Origin: Clostridium sp. AM49-4BH
GTDB taxonomy: Bacteria; Bacillota; Clostridia; Lachnospirales; Lachnospiraceae
Reading direction: 5' to 3'
DNA length: 64,000 bases
Assembly (NCBI RefSeq): GCF_003478335.1
Contig: NZ_QUFB01000001.1
Location: 107,097 to 171,096, forward strand
The notes beneath the pieces are model-generated. The model did not search any database and was not told the origin of the DNA. It saw nothing but the letters and a program-made list of their open reading frames with translations. This document shows, piece after piece, positions 19,668 through 30,924 of this stretch; the first letter of the stretch is position 1, and the number at the start of each line of letters is the position of its first letter. The position numbers and the translations under genes were made by a program.

Positions 19668-19707
19668 GCTTCTCCTCCATACCTGTAATATACAACTTCC
19701 CTATCTT

Positions 19708-20400
19708 TTAATAAAAGATAGAAAATATATTAGCACCGATTACGGTGATCATACCTGCAACTGCAATGGAAAGGCCGCTCATTGCACCCTCTACTTCGCC
19801 CATTTCAATTGCTTTAGCTGTTCCCATCGCATGGGATGAAGTGCCGATGGCAATTCCCTTTGCAACGGAATCCGTAATATGAAACCACTTTAAGATATAT
19901 TCTGCCATAATATTTCCAAAAATACCAGTCAAAACGATCACTGCAACGGAAATTGTCACAATGCCGCCTAGTTCTTCGGAAATCCCCATGCCGATAGCGG
20001 TTGTAATGGACTTTGGAAGTAGTGTGACATATTGTTCGTGAGTCAGTCCAAACAATACACTTAGTCCTAATACAGAGGCTAGACCTGCTACGGTACCGGC
20101 TATGATTCCGGTAAATATCGCTATCGCGTTTTTCTTTAAGATCTGCAACTGTTCATACAAAGGTATGGCCAAGGCAACTGTTGCCGGAGTCAGCAAATAG
20201 TTAATATACACTGCCCCCTTTTCGTAGACAGAATACTGAATATTACACACCTTTAATAAAACAATGATCAAGGTTACTGCAATAAGCAGGGGATTGAATA
20301 TTGCAAGCTTAAATTTGTGCCTGATCAATAAACCGATCTCATAGGCAAGCAGTGTAACAATGCCGCCAAAAAATAATGAATTTTGTAATAGTTGTATCAT
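19708..20400 (-). CDS. lrgB: LrgB family protein (antiholin-like partner)
   Basis: The 230-residue polytopic membrane protein shows about seven hydrophobic segments and the family stretch LLPKSITTAIGMGISEELGGI plus GIAIGTSSHAMGTAKAIEMGEVEGAMSGL. In Staphylococcus LrgAB/CidAB modulate murein hydrolase activity and cell lysis, and related proteins transport pyruvate or glycolate in other organisms, so the substrate is open. It lies 39 bp after lrgA. Confidence 0.92.
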   Translation of the reverse strand: MIQLLQNSLFFGGIVTLLAYEIGLLIRHKFKLAIFNPLLIAVTLIIVLLKVCNIQYSVYEKGAVYINYLLTPATVALAIPLYEQLQILKKNAIAIFTGIIAGTVAGLASVLGLSVLFGLTHEQYVTLLPKSITTAIGMGISEELGGIVTISVAVIVLTGIFGNIMAEYILKWFHITDSVAKGIAIGTSSHAMGTAKAIEMGEVEGAMSGLSIAVAGMITVIGANIFSIFY

Positions 20401-20439
20401 GATGACTTAATAACCTCTTTTCTATAAGAATATATATGA

Positions 20440-20808
20440 TCAGTCTTTAGGCTGCTTTTTCTTTGTTTTGTGATGCATAATAAATTGCGTTGCATATCCG
20501 GATACGACCATGACGATCACAGTTGTGACTAGCATGATCAGGAGAACCGGCAGTAAAATCTTACGCAGATCCCCCCAAGAATCCATGAGTCCAACGCCTG
20601 CAGAAACAAACAAGATCGGCATGATCTCTACGAGAAAGAGTCCTGTTTCGCGGACATGTTCTAAACGGATAACTCCGGTGCATAGTGCAATAAACAATAA
20701 CAACATTCCATAGATACTTCCCGGCACAGGAAAAGGAAGCGCTAATTTAAGCACTTCCCCCGCAAATGACACCAGAAGAATCATACAAAATTGTTTAAAA
20801 TACTTCAT
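20440..20808 (-). CDS. lrgA: CidA/LrgA family holin-like protein
   Basis: The 122-residue membrane protein has four hydrophobic segments and the family motif FPVPGSIYGMLLLF followed by VEIMPILFVSAGVGLM. The C-terminus is lysine-rich (HHKTKKKQPKD). It pairs with LrgB immediately downstream. An LTA-synthase-like gene lies just upstream on the same strand, placing three envelope genes together. Confidence 0.92.
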   Translation of the reverse strand: MKYFKQFCMILLVSFAGEVLKLALPFPVPGSIYGMLLLFIALCTGVIRLEHVRETGLFLVEIMPILFVSAGVGLMDSWGDLRKILLPVLLIMLVTTVIVMVVSGYATQFIMHHKTKKKQPKD

Positions 20809-20856
20809 AATTAAACATCTGCCTTTCTGATAAACTCTTCTTGCGTTCCAACGTAT

Positions 20857-23495
20857 TTACTTCCATTGGAATAATTTTTTCATTGTTGTTTTATCACTGT
20901 CACTGTAGTAACCATACTGCAAAATTTCATAGTTATGCAGAAGTGATGAAACGGTTTTTGATTCGGAATCCCCATAATTATGCCACTTTCCATTCATATC
21001 CATATATCCATTGACATTCATTGCAGGAATATCCTGAGATACTTTTTCGATATACTGGTTATAAAGCGGCAATGTAATACCTGCTTGCTTTAACAACATA
21101 TTCTCCAAATAGTTGTTGCTGATCGAGACTTCTTTGGCTTCTTCAATATCATAGTTTGCCCAAATGATAAACGGCGTTGCGTATCGTTTCTGGATCTCTT
21201 CTAAGCCCCAGTCACTCTGCTTTTTGCCGAGAAGCGTTTCATAAAATTCGGTTTCAATCGATGGATGATGATCGCCAAACATACAGATGATGGTTGGCTC
21301 ATCCTGTTTTTCAAAGTATTTTACCAAATACTGAAATGCATCGTCGGATACTTTGGTTGCTGACAAAAATTCTTTTGCTTCCGGCAAATGACTGCCTTCC
21401 GGATAAACCGGATCTTTCCAATTCGTATTGGTCAGATAACCGCCGTGATTTTGAATTGTCATATCAAATACAAAGAGCGGCTGGCCTTCCTTTTTATTTT
21501 TGTAGCGCTCGATAACTTTCTTGTAACTTTCCTTGTCACTGATATAACGAACATATTCCGGATTTTTGAAGTCATCGATCGTCAAAAACTGATCAAAGCC
21601 CATACTCTTATAAGAAGCCGTACGGTTCCAGTTAGCACCGCTGCTTGGATGAATTGCTTCACAGCGATAACCAAGTTTTTTGAGATAACCAGGCAACGCA
21701 AAGGTGGACTCATGCATAAACTGTTGATACACATTACTTCCACTTGGGAAAAACTTAATTGTATTTCCTGTCATTGCCTCAAACTCAGAATTACTGGTTC
21801 CTGCACCAAAGATAGACACATAATCTCGTCCATAAATGGTGTTCTCATCCAGGCTATGAATAAAAGCAAGCGGATCACGGTTATAATTAACCTTTCCGAC
21901 CAGAGAATAGTCTGCAAGGCTTTCGTTCATGATCAAAATAATATTTGGCTGCTTGTCGCCAAGACTTTGATTAGTACTAAAGTCTTTGTTATACGTGCGC
22001 TTTTTGTTGGACTGCGTTGTGTTCGTCTCTTCGCTGCTGTTTCCATCAGTTTTAGTATTCTCTTTTTCAAAATCTGATAGAATATCCTTTACCTTTGCCT
22101 GTGAATAACCGGATGGCGTCGACACACGCAGGTAATGTAAATTGATGAAAAAGTTGAGGTAGAAACCGTTGTTCTGACAAGAAACCACCTTGTTCCACAC
22201 GCTATCTTTGATCCCGCAGGTCTCCAGGATCGGTGTGGAATACAACAGAACGATGCAGGCTGCAGAAGTGACAACCGGAAGAACATGTCGCAACAGTTTC
22301 TGTTTGAAAGCGCGTTTTTTCTTATCACCGCGTAGTCTTAACAACAGAAGACACCAAATGAAAAATGCTGGAATCGCAACAAATTGTGATGGTGTCATCG
22401 TCAAATGATACTTGTCAGCGACCTCGGTTGCAGTTGTTACACCCAAAATATCAGCCGGAAGGAATGGAGTTCCTCGAACATTCATTAGGAAAAAATTGAC
22501 CAGACCAACCGGGAACAATATGATATCAAGTATAAGCGCAGCTCTCTCCGCATTGCCGATCACACCAAAGATCAACAATTGTATTGCTCCCAAAAAGACC
22601 CAGGTAAAGATCCAGACATTCGGATACGTTTTTTGAAAAGTTCCATTTAGCAGTTCCAACATTAGGAACAACAAAAATGGATTTAATATCAATACCGTCC
22701 TACGGGCATAACGATATACCTTACGCTCTGCCAGACACCATTTGACAAAATCTTTCAAATTACGGATTTTTAATCTCTTTTTGATCGCTTCGCCGGATTT
22801 GTCGGATCTACGGAGCAGTTTGTCGTGTCTTTTGCGCAGACGAGGTGCGTATTCTGTGACACGCTCAAAGCAGAGTACAAACAATACGACAAATTCCAAG
22901 ATCATTACGATAAATGGAAGCAGCAAACGATAATAATACGTATAAGAGATTGTCAGCGACTTCTTTTGTGTACGCATATTCAGCGTAGACAATGTCAGAT
23001 TCGGATCTGTTCGATTGGTCGTATTTAGTGTCGGCAACGTTGCATAAGGCGGCTGCCATTGCTGCAATTCAGTGCCAGACAACAGGTAACACCTTTCGGG
23101 ATCGTTACCGTATGATCCATTTTTACGGTATACGTTGCATCCGGTTTTATGTCTTTGACCGGAATTGTTGTCTCATATACGGTTATATTTTCTCCATCTA
23201 ACATTTGAATATGCAGATCAGTTCCTACTTTATCATATTCAAAAGAGCCAAAACTTAACGTAAAACCGGATAACACGACTTTACGATCAAATTGAAACTT
23301 CTGACGGATAATCTCTGTATCATCTAAAATACCGATCACACTGCTCTGTGAGTTGCCCGCTTCCGTTGTTACCTGCTGTTTTGCAAGCATAGAACCGGTA
23401 AGTACAAACTGTAATACAAAGATTGCGATGCTGATAAAGATAAAACACGCAACTCTTTTTTTGGAAAAGTGCAAGTACTTTTGCAACATACTCAT
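20857..23495 (-). CDS. LTA synthase-like sulfatase-fold membrane protein with an extra N-terminal domain (frameshifted)
   Basis: Starting at ATG 23493-23495 the protein has a membrane segment (VACFIFISIAIFVLQFVL) and an extracellular beta-rich domain of about 110 residues. The frame breaks near 23081; one extra T in the coding TT joins PKGVTC to LSGTELQQW. Then come a further membrane segment, a basic cytosolic stretch, about five membrane segments and the extracellular alkaline-phosphatase-like domain. That domain has NIILIMNESLADYS, the catalytic Thr in GAGTSNSEFEAMTGN, and MFGDHHPSIE. Family members polymerise glycerol-phosphate or transfer phospho-groups to wall polymers. The catalytic part (20857-23082) is intact in one frame. 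Two separate genes are possible but less likely, since the second lacks a good start. Confidence 0.82.
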
Positions 23496-23582
23496 GAAAT
23501 TCTCACCATGCCTTTCTATAATCTGTCTGCTTACGTACAGATTACATATTTTTCATTTGCCAGAAAATTGTGTTAACAATTC

Positions 23583-23614
23583 TTACATAGCAAAATGTTA
23601 GTCTTGCTATGTAA
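23583..23614. other. Hairpin downstream of the YhfC gene
   Basis: TTACATAGCAA and TTGCTATGTAA form an 11-bp stem with a 10-base loop. No T-tract follows on either strand, so terminator activity is doubtful. Confidence 0.45.
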
Positions 23615-23623
23615 TCTAAACAT

Positions 23624-24508
23624 TTATTCTTCCTGTTTATTTTCTCTATTTGTATCTTTTTTATAACTTTGTTTTGCATAAGCCCATTCTGTAGTATTTT
23701 TCTTTTGGACTGCACTGGCCGGAAGAGATTGATATAGCTGATATGCTAATTTACAAGCACCGGCAGTCAGGATCACAATGCATAATTCTACGACCAATAA
23801 TGGCACAATGCCTGCGCGGTAAAACGCTGCAATAAAATCCACTAATGCATGAATTCCCATAGCGATCCACAGGTATTTGATCTTATCCGCTTTACGAACG
23901 GCATAAAAAACTAATACAGACAATGCAATCTGCAAAAACAACGCTGCGACACGCTCTAATCCTCCTAACATCAATGTATAGACGTTCATTTTGGATAAAG
24001 AGTCTACTATCGATTGATAGGAAGCAATCGCGGTATCATTTCCTGCCATTTTATCAATTAATTTATCCATTTGACCATTATTGATCAACTGACAGTAGGT
24101 ATAATTTTGTAAGTGACCTAATCCTAACACGATAATGCATTCAATGCCACCGTGTCCCAAGCCATAGGATACTGCCGTCTCACGTTCAGCATGATTTTTA
24201 AGAAATATTCGGAAAGCAATGTATCGTCCCGTTTCTTCAAAAAGGGCCGCCATAATACCGCCATATAAAGCATACGCCCATGGATTTCCTGTAAGGAACG
24301 TCGATACCGGACTATTGATTCGCAGGAAAAAGGTATGTGGTATTGCCTCGAGTACATAGGCAAACACAAAAAATATACCAGCACCTATAAAGACCGGAAT
24401 CAGACTTTTGCGGGTACGCAGTTTCCATACAATAATCAGCACTAATGGAACAATAAAGCTAAACGTTGCTAACTCCATCATCAAATTCATAATCGAACTA
24501 TCTATCAT
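23624..24508 (-). CDS. YhfC-family intramembrane metalloprotease-like protein
   Basis: The 294-residue protein has about seven membrane segments. Two conserved polar motifs in the membrane region are visible: EETGRY near residue 92 and GLGHGGIECIIVLGLGH near 118, matching the Glu-Glu and HxxxE arrangement of the YhfC family (PF10086), a relative of the PrsW/CPBP group. No substrate is known. Its C-terminal tail is hydrophilic and lysine/glutamate-rich. It is 44 bp downstream of natB, which suggests co-transcription with the exporter genes. Confidence 0.8.
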   Translation of the reverse strand: MIDSSIMNLMMELATFSFIVPLVLIIVWKLRTRKSLIPVFIGAGIFFVFAYVLEAIPHTFFLRINSPVSTFLTGNPWAYALYGGIMAALFEETGRYIAFRIFLKNHAERETAVSYGLGHGGIECIIVLGLGHLQNYTYCQLINNGQMDKLIDKMAGNDTAIASYQSIVDSLSKMNVYTLMLGGLERVAALFLQIALSVLVFYAVRKADKIKYLWIAMGIHALVDFIAAFYRAGIVPLLVVELCIVILTAGACKLAYQLYQSLPASAVQKKNTTEWAYAKQSYKKDTNRENKQEE

Positions 24509-24552
24509 TCTATACGTTCCTTCCTTTCTAAATCTGCAAAAAAATGTTCTGC

Positions 24553-25739
24553 CTATTTATGAAACATAATATATTCGCTGTCAAACATTTTAGCAAGACA
24601 AGCTGCACCAATAGCGGTGACTGCCAAGTTAGAGGCGATAGTGGTAAGTATTAATGATCCATGCACATGGAACGAGAAAATACCGACCATAGACTGGACA
24701 CTGTTATAGATCGGGATCAGATAATAATAGATCTGCGATCTGGCACCCGAACCAAACATGGATGTAATACCGATCAACATCACAACGATCATTAATGGTG
24801 TTACATAGGTTTGTGCCTCTTTGATCGTTTTGGCAAATGCTGAGATCAGAGCGATCAGTGTGACAAGCACCAATGCAGTGGATAAGATAATGATCCCCAG
24901 CATGATATAGTCATTGACACCATAACTTGCACCAGATATTTTATTGGTCGATGCGGACATCAATTTTGGTACGGAAGCAATGGTTCCGATCGCACTGGAT
25001 GCACCGCTTAGGAGTGCAATGATCGATAATGCAGCAATTTTACCAAGTGCAATGTGGCTTCGTTTGACCGGAGTGATCAGCAACGATGCAATCGTACCGC
25101 GTTCTTTCTCTCCTGCTATGGATTCCGGTGCAACGGAAATACATCCGCTGTACAAAAAGATCAACAATAAAAATGGCAGCATCGAAGAAAAAAGCTGTGC
25201 GGTAGAATCTTTGTCATCTGCCATATCAAAGGTATCTGCTTTGGAATCCGCACGATTCACATCAAATTTATTGGCCATGGCAGATTCCTTCTGATCGAGG
25301 TAAGTACACAACGTATCATAAGCGTTCGCGGAATCCGTCGATGCAGAATTATAATAAATAGCAATATTAGGGGCCGGTTTGCCGCTGCTTACCTCATACT
25401 CTTCTACTTGCTTTGCAAAATCTTTCGGAAAAACTATGCATAGCTCTGCCTTTTGGTCTTTGACCTTTTGACGGGCAGAATCCATGGTATCCGCATTTCC
25501 TTTATGGATCCGAAAACCGTTTTTTTTCAATTCTGCAGACCAATCGTTCGGTATATTGACTGCGGTACATTTCGGCGCAAATTTGTCCGTTGTGAACTGA
25601 CTTATCATGGCATCGCCATAAACTGATACAGTACAAAGATCAAAATTCCCGGTAAAAGAATGGTCGTCATTACCATACGGTAGTCACCAAAGAAACGTGC
25701 CAATTCTTTGCGCATAACAGTTAAGATCGTAGAATTCAT
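24553..25739 (-). pseudogene. natB: NatB-type ABC-2 permease, frameshifted after the first membrane segment
   Basis: The ATG at 25739 gives STILTVMRKELARFFGDYR and the first membrane segment (VMTTILLPGILIFVLYQFM), then a TGA. The remaining 351 residues continue in another frame from ISQFTTDKF. Adding one C to the CC at about 25616 (GGG on the coding strand) restores LYQFMGDAMISQF and about 395 residues, the usual NatB size with one N-terminal segment, a large extracytoplasmic loop and five C-terminal segments (SGCISVAPESIAGEKERGT is the family motif). NatA/NatB in Bacillus export sodium. Start and NatA stop overlap as TAATG. Confidence 0.87.
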
Positions 25740-26545
25740 TATGCACGCTCCTTTCCTGAAATATTTGTCTCTTCCCGGCCGACATGATCCTGATACAGAT
25801 CAAAAAAGCGATCCTCCAAACTCTTACCGGCGCATATTTCTGCTAACGTACCACATTCGATCATCGTTCCATTGATAATAATACCGACACGATCGCAGAT
25901 ACGCTCGATCAGGCTGAATATATGCGTGGATACGATCACCGTCTTCCCCTCTGCCTTTAGTTGCAACAGAAAATCCGTTACAACTCTCGCAGTCAAAACA
26001 TCCAAACCGTTGGTTGGTTCATCAAAGATGACAATATCCGGATCATGCACCAAAGAGATGGCAAGTGATGCTTTCTGCTTCATTCCGGTAGACAGATTGG
26101 CGATCTTTACTTCCGCAAATTCATCAATGCCAAAGATCTCGAATAAGTGCTTCTTTCGCTCTTTACGAAGATTAGCCGGCACCTGATGGAGATCCGAGAA
26201 AAAATCAAACAAATAATTTGGAGTAAAAAATTCTTCCAATCGAAGTTCACTGGTCAAAAATCCAATCTTACGCCGAACCTGCTCTGCTTCTTTTTGCACG
26301 GAATAACCACCAATGACAGCATCCCCCTCATCCGGTTTGATCAACGTTGCTAACATGCGGAGCGTCGTCGTCTTACCGGCTCCGTTTGGACCGAGAAGTC
26401 CGAAGATCTCACCCTCCATTGCATCGAAAGATAAATGATTGACGGCAACTCTTTTCTTGGCACCGGTATGTTCTATTTTTTGTTGTTTCTTGGAGAGAGC
26501 AAATGTCTTACATAATCCCTCTGCGTGCAATAACACGTTATCCAT
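25739..26545 (-). CDS. natA: NatA-type ABC transporter ATP-binding protein
   Basis: The 268-residue ATPase has Walker A LGPNGAGKTTTLR, signature LSTGMKQKASLA and Walker B DIVIFDEPTNGLD, followed by STHIF with the switch His. It is the nucleotide-binding half of the exporter whose permease follows. Sodium or drug export is suggested only by similarity to NatAB. An insert between the first strands (SKKQQKIEHTGAKKRV) is longer than usual. Confidence 0.92.
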   Translation of the reverse strand: MDNVLLHAEGLCKTFALSKKQQKIEHTGAKKRVAVNHLSFDAMEGEIFGLLGPNGAGKTTTLRMLATLIKPDEGDAVIGGYSVQKEAEQVRRKIGFLTSELRLEEFFTPNYLFDFFSDLHQVPANLRKERKKHLFEIFGIDEFAEVKIANLSTGMKQKASLAISLVHDPDIVIFDEPTNGLDVLTARVVTDFLLQLKAEGKTVIVSTHIFSLIERICDRVGIIINGTMIECGTLAEICAGKSLEDRFFDLYQDHVGREETNISGKERA

Positions 26546-26833
26546 ATATACCTCCCGTCCCTGCAGTCGAGCGCTATTTCGCTATGCAGGTACTCAGTGT
26601 TTGCAGATGTTATCTGGCTTATTAACGCACATTATCACATTGTAACAGAAATACGCTCAAAAATCCAGTAAATCATCAAAAAAGTAACGTCGACACTGTA
26701 CTTTTGTCACTCCGCACATCAGTAGTTTCCTAATGAACAAAAAAGGACAAAGCTTAATGCTTTGCCCCTGCCCGTCCCAAATGGACGGTTGTTGTTATTT
26801 AGTTACTCAAACTTCCGGTATGGAAAGTTTAAA
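26546..26833. other. Intergenic stretch without a gene
   Basis: Between natA and the zinc-ribbon gene there is a terminator (26738-26767) and AT-rich DNA that would carry the natA promoter. No open frame with a ribosome binding site was found. Confidence 0.5.
26738..26767 (-). terminator. Rho-independent terminator of the zinc-ribbon gene
   Basis: On the minus strand GGGCAAAGC-ATTAA-GCTTTGTCC is followed by TTTTTTG. It is about 70 bp after the stop at 26834. Confidence 0.75.
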
Positions 26834-27196
26834 TCAATTGTTATTTGGTGGTACAATGCTGGCTCCGCATTGACTGCAAAAAGCAGTTCCTTCCGGAAGT
26901 GTCATGCCACACTGTGGACATACGCAAGCACCTTGTATCTTTAAGATCTCTGCCTGTAATGCAGCAATCTCATTTGTCAGAGTGCTGACATTGGCAATGC
27001 CGGCATTATCCACTTCTCCTTCTTTATTCATTTCATAATAATGCTTTCCAAGCTCAATGTACTGTTTATCAAGTGCATCTTGTTTAGATTTTATATCCAT
27101 TTTCAGCTTTGCTATGTTTGAAACTTCTTTTGCTTTTTGTGATACGTCTCTTCCTGCGGAAGTTAATGTTTCTTTCATGTTGTCAAAAAATGCCAT
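26834..27196 (-). CDS. Coiled-coil protein with C-terminal zinc ribbon
   Basis: The 120-residue protein starts at ATG 27196 after GGAGGAGCGT. Residues 1-85 are a charged helical region predicted to form coiled coil (TSAGRDVSQKAKEVSNIAKL), the last 35 a zinc ribbon C-P-Q-C ... C-S-Q-C. This layout is common in small Firmicutes proteins of unknown role, often next to envelope or secretion genes. It has its own terminator and so is probably monocistronic. Confidence 0.85.
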   Translation of the reverse strand: MAFFDNMKETLTSAGRDVSQKAKEVSNIAKLKMDIKSKQDALDKQYIELGKHYYEMNKEGEVDNAGIANVSTLTNEIAALQAEILKIQGACVCPQCGMTLPEGTAFCSQCGASIVPPNNN

Positions 27197-27348
27197 ACGC
27201 TCCTCCATTCCACACCGAACGTCTCGTGTATACTCTCCTGCTATATTTTTATGGAGAAAAGCGGTTTCCGGCTCTTCTCCACATTTCAAAACACATCATA
27301 GCATATTTTGGAAGCTATTTCAATGAGTGTGCGCAGCTGTCCGAAGTA

Positions 27349-30126
27349 TCAGATATTGTCGTTTTTTAGAGCTTCGATCGGATTGTCTTTTTTGATCTTA
27401 TGCATAGAGTACATCATGCTGGCAAATACAACCACAAAGACACCAAGGACAACGATGGCAACACTGCCCCATGGGATCTGGAAACCGACGTCCATTGCAT
27501 CTAACAGGGAATGATAGATTGCGAAGTTTAACAAAAAGGCAAGCGGTAGTCCAAAGAGAAGTCCTTTGACGCCATATAACAGGCATTCGTAATTCATCAT
27601 TCGGTCAAATCCACCTAACGTCATTCCAACAGACTTTAACATGGCAAATTCTTTGCGTCGAAGCATCACATTGGTCGAGATCGTATTGAAAATATTGGCG
27701 ATCACGATCAATGAGATCAAAATGATAAATCCATACGTAAAGATCTTAAGGATCAGCAGCAATGCTCTTATAGAATCGCTATTCATACGCGGACTGTACA
27801 GATTATTATTAGCTACGGATTTTGCAAAGCCGGAATCATTTATCAAATAATTACTGATTGAGGTGTAGGCTGTGTTATAATCCTTGGCTGTAAAATTAAA
27901 CTCGTACTGATCCAAAAAACTTACAGAATGAAACATGGTTTCTTTGGCACTTAACGGCAATGTCATCGTAATCTGATCAGCATATTCGAACGCATTTATT
28001 CCTAAAGGTGTTTTATAATCTTGGTTGTCCACTACTTTTCCATCAGTTAACGATATACTTTTTAACGCCTGTTTTTCCGGCATCATTTTTATTGCATCAT
28101 AGTCATATTCCTCGGAGCCTTTTGCGTATGGAAATTCCATGCGTTTCAGATCAATAGCCGTAAAATTTTCGGTATAATAATAACCCGAAATGTTGCGGAT
28201 ACAATATATTTTATCCGGTGTAAAGCCATTTTGCAGGATGTTAAACTTCTTTGCTTTCTGGGTTTGTTTTGAGCAAAGAATACTCTTATCCCAGATCAGC
28301 GGACACAGTTTTTTAGTATCCATATATTTGGACACGTTCAGATGGTGTTCTTCCAAATATTTTTGGTAAGAACTGTCATCAATAAAGGATAACTGTACCG
28401 GTAAGATCACTTTATCACCAGCATTTTTAGCATGGAACCCGGTGTTTTCATTTTGGTTATTACCGGATTTATTAAAGCGGTAATAGCTTGTATCGATCTG
28501 CTCTTTATCTAAGATCACATACGTATTCATCGCGGATTTCGAATAGGAAGCATCGTCTACAGCGCGTAGTGATTTCATTTTTTGGTAGGACTTCTCTACG
28601 CTTTGGTGATTCATATCATCGTTAGAAACAGACAAGGTAATGTCAGCGGTCATTTCCTGCAGAGACATATCTACTGATCTGGTCATATAACCATTGAACG
28701 ATGCACTGCCAATAAAAAGGATGACGCTGATTGCTAAAGAAAAGACGGTCAAGCGGTATTTCCTGCGATTTCGCTTAAAGTTCTTATTTGCAAGCATTCC
28801 TTCAAAGCCAAATACTTGATAGATCCATTTTGGGCTGCGGATCTTTCGGCTTCGAATACGAATGTCGTGATTTTCGCGGAGTGCGTCTATGGCAGTAAGT
28901 TGCACTGCTTTTCTGGCAGGGATCGATGCCGAGATAAGGACCGTGATCACTGCAATGATTGCGGAAAGAAGCAGCGCAGTGGGGCTTATCGCAAGTGTCA
29001 GATTTACACCTTTGGTATTGTTCAAATATGGACCAATGATCTTGCCTACAAAATGCAGTGTGACTCCAATTCCAACAAGACCGGACAAAATGCCGATTGG
29101 AATGCCGATCACACACAGACACAATGCCTCAAAACATACGGAATGACGGATCTGTTTTTTGGTGGCTCCGATTGATTTTAGCAGTCCGAACTGCTTTGTA
29201 CGTTCACTGACAGAAATCGAAAAGGCATTATAGATCAATGTGACACTGGCTAAAACAATGATAAAGATCAATGCACCTGCCATCGTGTTCAGCATAGTAC
29301 GGTAATTGCCGCTTTCTGCGCTCCCCATATAACGAAGCAGATTTAAATGGATCGCATAGTCGTCATCGATCAACAATTCCCTGCTATTTTTGTCGGTGTA
29401 TTTTTTTAGCAGATTTTTAATCTGTTGATCAATCTTACGAGAGTCTTTCATCGTAAAAAAGACATCATGCTGTATTGCAGACGTATCTCCCGTGGTAAAT
29501 ACCGAATATCCGGGAGCACCGAAGTTCTCCAGCGAAGGTCGTTCACAGATCCCTACGATCTTATATTGTTTTTTGACCGTGTTTTCAATCTTTTCAGCCC
29601 CTTTGGTATATTCAACACGCTGTGAGGCAGTCGTGCCGTTGACGGTTCTCGTTCCGACGTTTAATGTTATGGTATCACCGACGTTGTACGTAACGTTGCC
29701 ATTGGTTTGAATATGCGAAGAAATGACCAGTTCTCCATTATTGGCCGGCATACGCCCTTCCGTCAGCTTTATTGAAATCAGTTTTTGCGTGTTTGCCGGA
29801 ATGGATTCTACGCATACATAAGGTTTAGATTCGTTGGCACCGCCATTTAATTTGCTGTATCCGATATTGTCTAAAGAAATTCCCGATTGAATGTTTTTAT
29901 CCTTAAGAATTGCTTTTGCTTCGTCCGTGGATACGGTATTAATGCGGCCTTCCCAACGTCCGTTATCGTTAATCTCTAAATTAATGAGATATTGCTGTAA
30001 ACTGGTAACGATAGATGTGACACCGGTAAACATTGCCGTTGATAAAATGATACCGATGATCGTCACAAACGTGCGCAGTTTGTTTTTATATAATGTCTGA
30101 AGTGTGAAGCGATTCATTATATTCAT
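27349..30126 (-). CDS. ABC transporter permease with two FtsX domains
   Basis: The 925-residue protein has an N-terminal membrane segment (FVTIIGIILSTAMFTGV), an extracytoplasmic domain of about 220 residues, three membrane segments with the FtsX core (ASVTLIYNAFSISVSERTKQ, then GLLKSIGATKKQIR), a second long extracytoplasmic region and a second FtsX core (LIVIANIFNTISTNVMLRRKEFAML). This is the SalY/MacB-like organisation with duplicated FtsX domains. The ATG at 30126 overlaps the ATPase stop by four bases. The two-component genes just upstream suggest induction by an extracellular signal such as a peptide. Confidence 0.9.
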   Translation of the reverse strand: MNIMNRFTLQTLYKNKLRTFVTIIGIILSTAMFTGVTSIVTSLQQYLINLEINDNGRWEGRINTVSTDEAKAILKDKNIQSGISLDNIGYSKLNGGANESKPYVCVESIPANTQKLISIKLTEGRMPANNGELVISSHIQTNGNVTYNVGDTITLNVGTRTVNGTTASQRVEYTKGAEKIENTVKKQYKIVGICERPSLENFGAPGYSVFTTGDTSAIQHDVFFTMKDSRKIDQQIKNLLKKYTDKNSRELLIDDDYAIHLNLLRYMGSAESGNYRTMLNTMAGALIFIIVLASVTLIYNAFSISVSERTKQFGLLKSIGATKKQIRHSVCFEALCLCVIGIPIGILSGLVGIGVTLHFVGKIIGPYLNNTKGVNLTLAISPTALLLSAIIAVITVLISASIPARKAVQLTAIDALRENHDIRIRSRKIRSPKWIYQVFGFEGMLANKNFKRNRRKYRLTVFSLAISVILFIGSASFNGYMTRSVDMSLQEMTADITLSVSNDDMNHQSVEKSYQKMKSLRAVDDASYSKSAMNTYVILDKEQIDTSYYRFNKSGNNQNENTGFHAKNAGDKVILPVQLSFIDDSSYQKYLEEHHLNVSKYMDTKKLCPLIWDKSILCSKQTQKAKKFNILQNGFTPDKIYCIRNISGYYYTENFTAIDLKRMEFPYAKGSEEYDYDAIKMMPEKQALKSISLTDGKVVDNQDYKTPLGINAFEYADQITMTLPLSAKETMFHSVSFLDQYEFNFTAKDYNTAYTSISNYLINDSGFAKSVANNNLYSPRMNSDSIRALLLILKIFTYGFIILISLIVIANIFNTISTNVMLRRKEFAMLKSVGMTLGGFDRMMNYECLLYGVKGLLFGLPLAFLLNFAIYHSLLDAMDVGFQIPWGSVAIVVLGVFVVVFASMMYSMHKIKKDNPIEALKNDNI

Positions 30127-30806
30127 GCCCGGTTCACCTCATCTCTTACAATTTTGCCGTCCTCGATCGCAATGATGCGGTCTGCTTGTAGTGCAATATT
30201 TTCATCATGTGTGATCATGATCAAAGTCTGGTGAAATTTTTCGTTGGATTCCCGCAGCAGGTTCATGATCTCCTGACTGTTTTTGCTGTCCAGATTACCC
30301 GTCGGCTCATCCGCCAATACAACAGCCGGTGTGTTCATCAATGCTCGACCGATGGACACGCGCTGCTGCTGGCCGCCGGATAATTGGTTTGGCAAATGTT
30401 TTTCGCGTCCGTCAAGACCAAGCAGACTGATCATTTCCTGCAGACGTTGTTCGTTGACTTTGCGTCCGTCTAATAATACCGGCAGCGTAATATTTTCGGT
30501 TACATTCAATACCGGGATCAGATTATAAAACTGATAGATCAGGCCAACCTGGCGTCTGCGGAATATTGCCAGTGCTTCTTCGTTTTGTGCAAAAACATCT
30601 TTGCCGCCCATGATCACTTTACCGGAAGTCGGAACATCAACCGCACCGAGAATGTGAAGTAACGTAGACTTTCCGGAACCGGACGGTCCGATGATCGCTA
30701 CAAATTCTCCCTGTTCTACCGAAAAACTGACACCATCCAGTGCATGTACAGCATTTTCACCCTTTCCATATACTTTTTTCAGATTATCAACTCTTAAGAT
30801 TTCCAA
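30123..30806 (-). CDS. ABC transporter ATP-binding protein (LolD/MacB type)
   Basis: The 227-residue ATPase has Walker [13 protein letters not shown], the Q-loop in [15 protein letters not shown], signature [14 protein letters not shown], Walker [14 protein letters not shown] and the His switch in IMITHDE. It works with the FtsX-type permease that overlaps its end. Such transporters usually drive peptide resistance, lipoprotein handling or cell-wall remodelling rather than classic solute transport. Confidence 0.94.
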   Translation of the reverse strand: MEILRVDNLKKVYGKGENAVHALDGVSFSVEQGEFVAIIGPSGSGKSTLLHILGAVDVPTSGKVIMGGKDVFAQNEEALAIFRRRQVGLIYQFYNLIPVLNVTENITLPVLLDGRKVNEQRLQEMISLLGLDGREKHLPNQLSGGQQQRVSIGRALMNTPAVVLADEPTGNLDSKNSQEIMNLLRESNEKFHQTLIMITHDENIALQADRIIAIEDGKIVRDEVNRA

Positions 30807-30924
30807 GGTAATCCCTCCATTCTCCCAAATGTATTGCTCACATATTGGGCTTTCCGTTTCTTTTTACAATACAAAGTATAGAAAATACAGGTGACTCCTT
30901 AATGACTCTATTGTGACAATTTTG

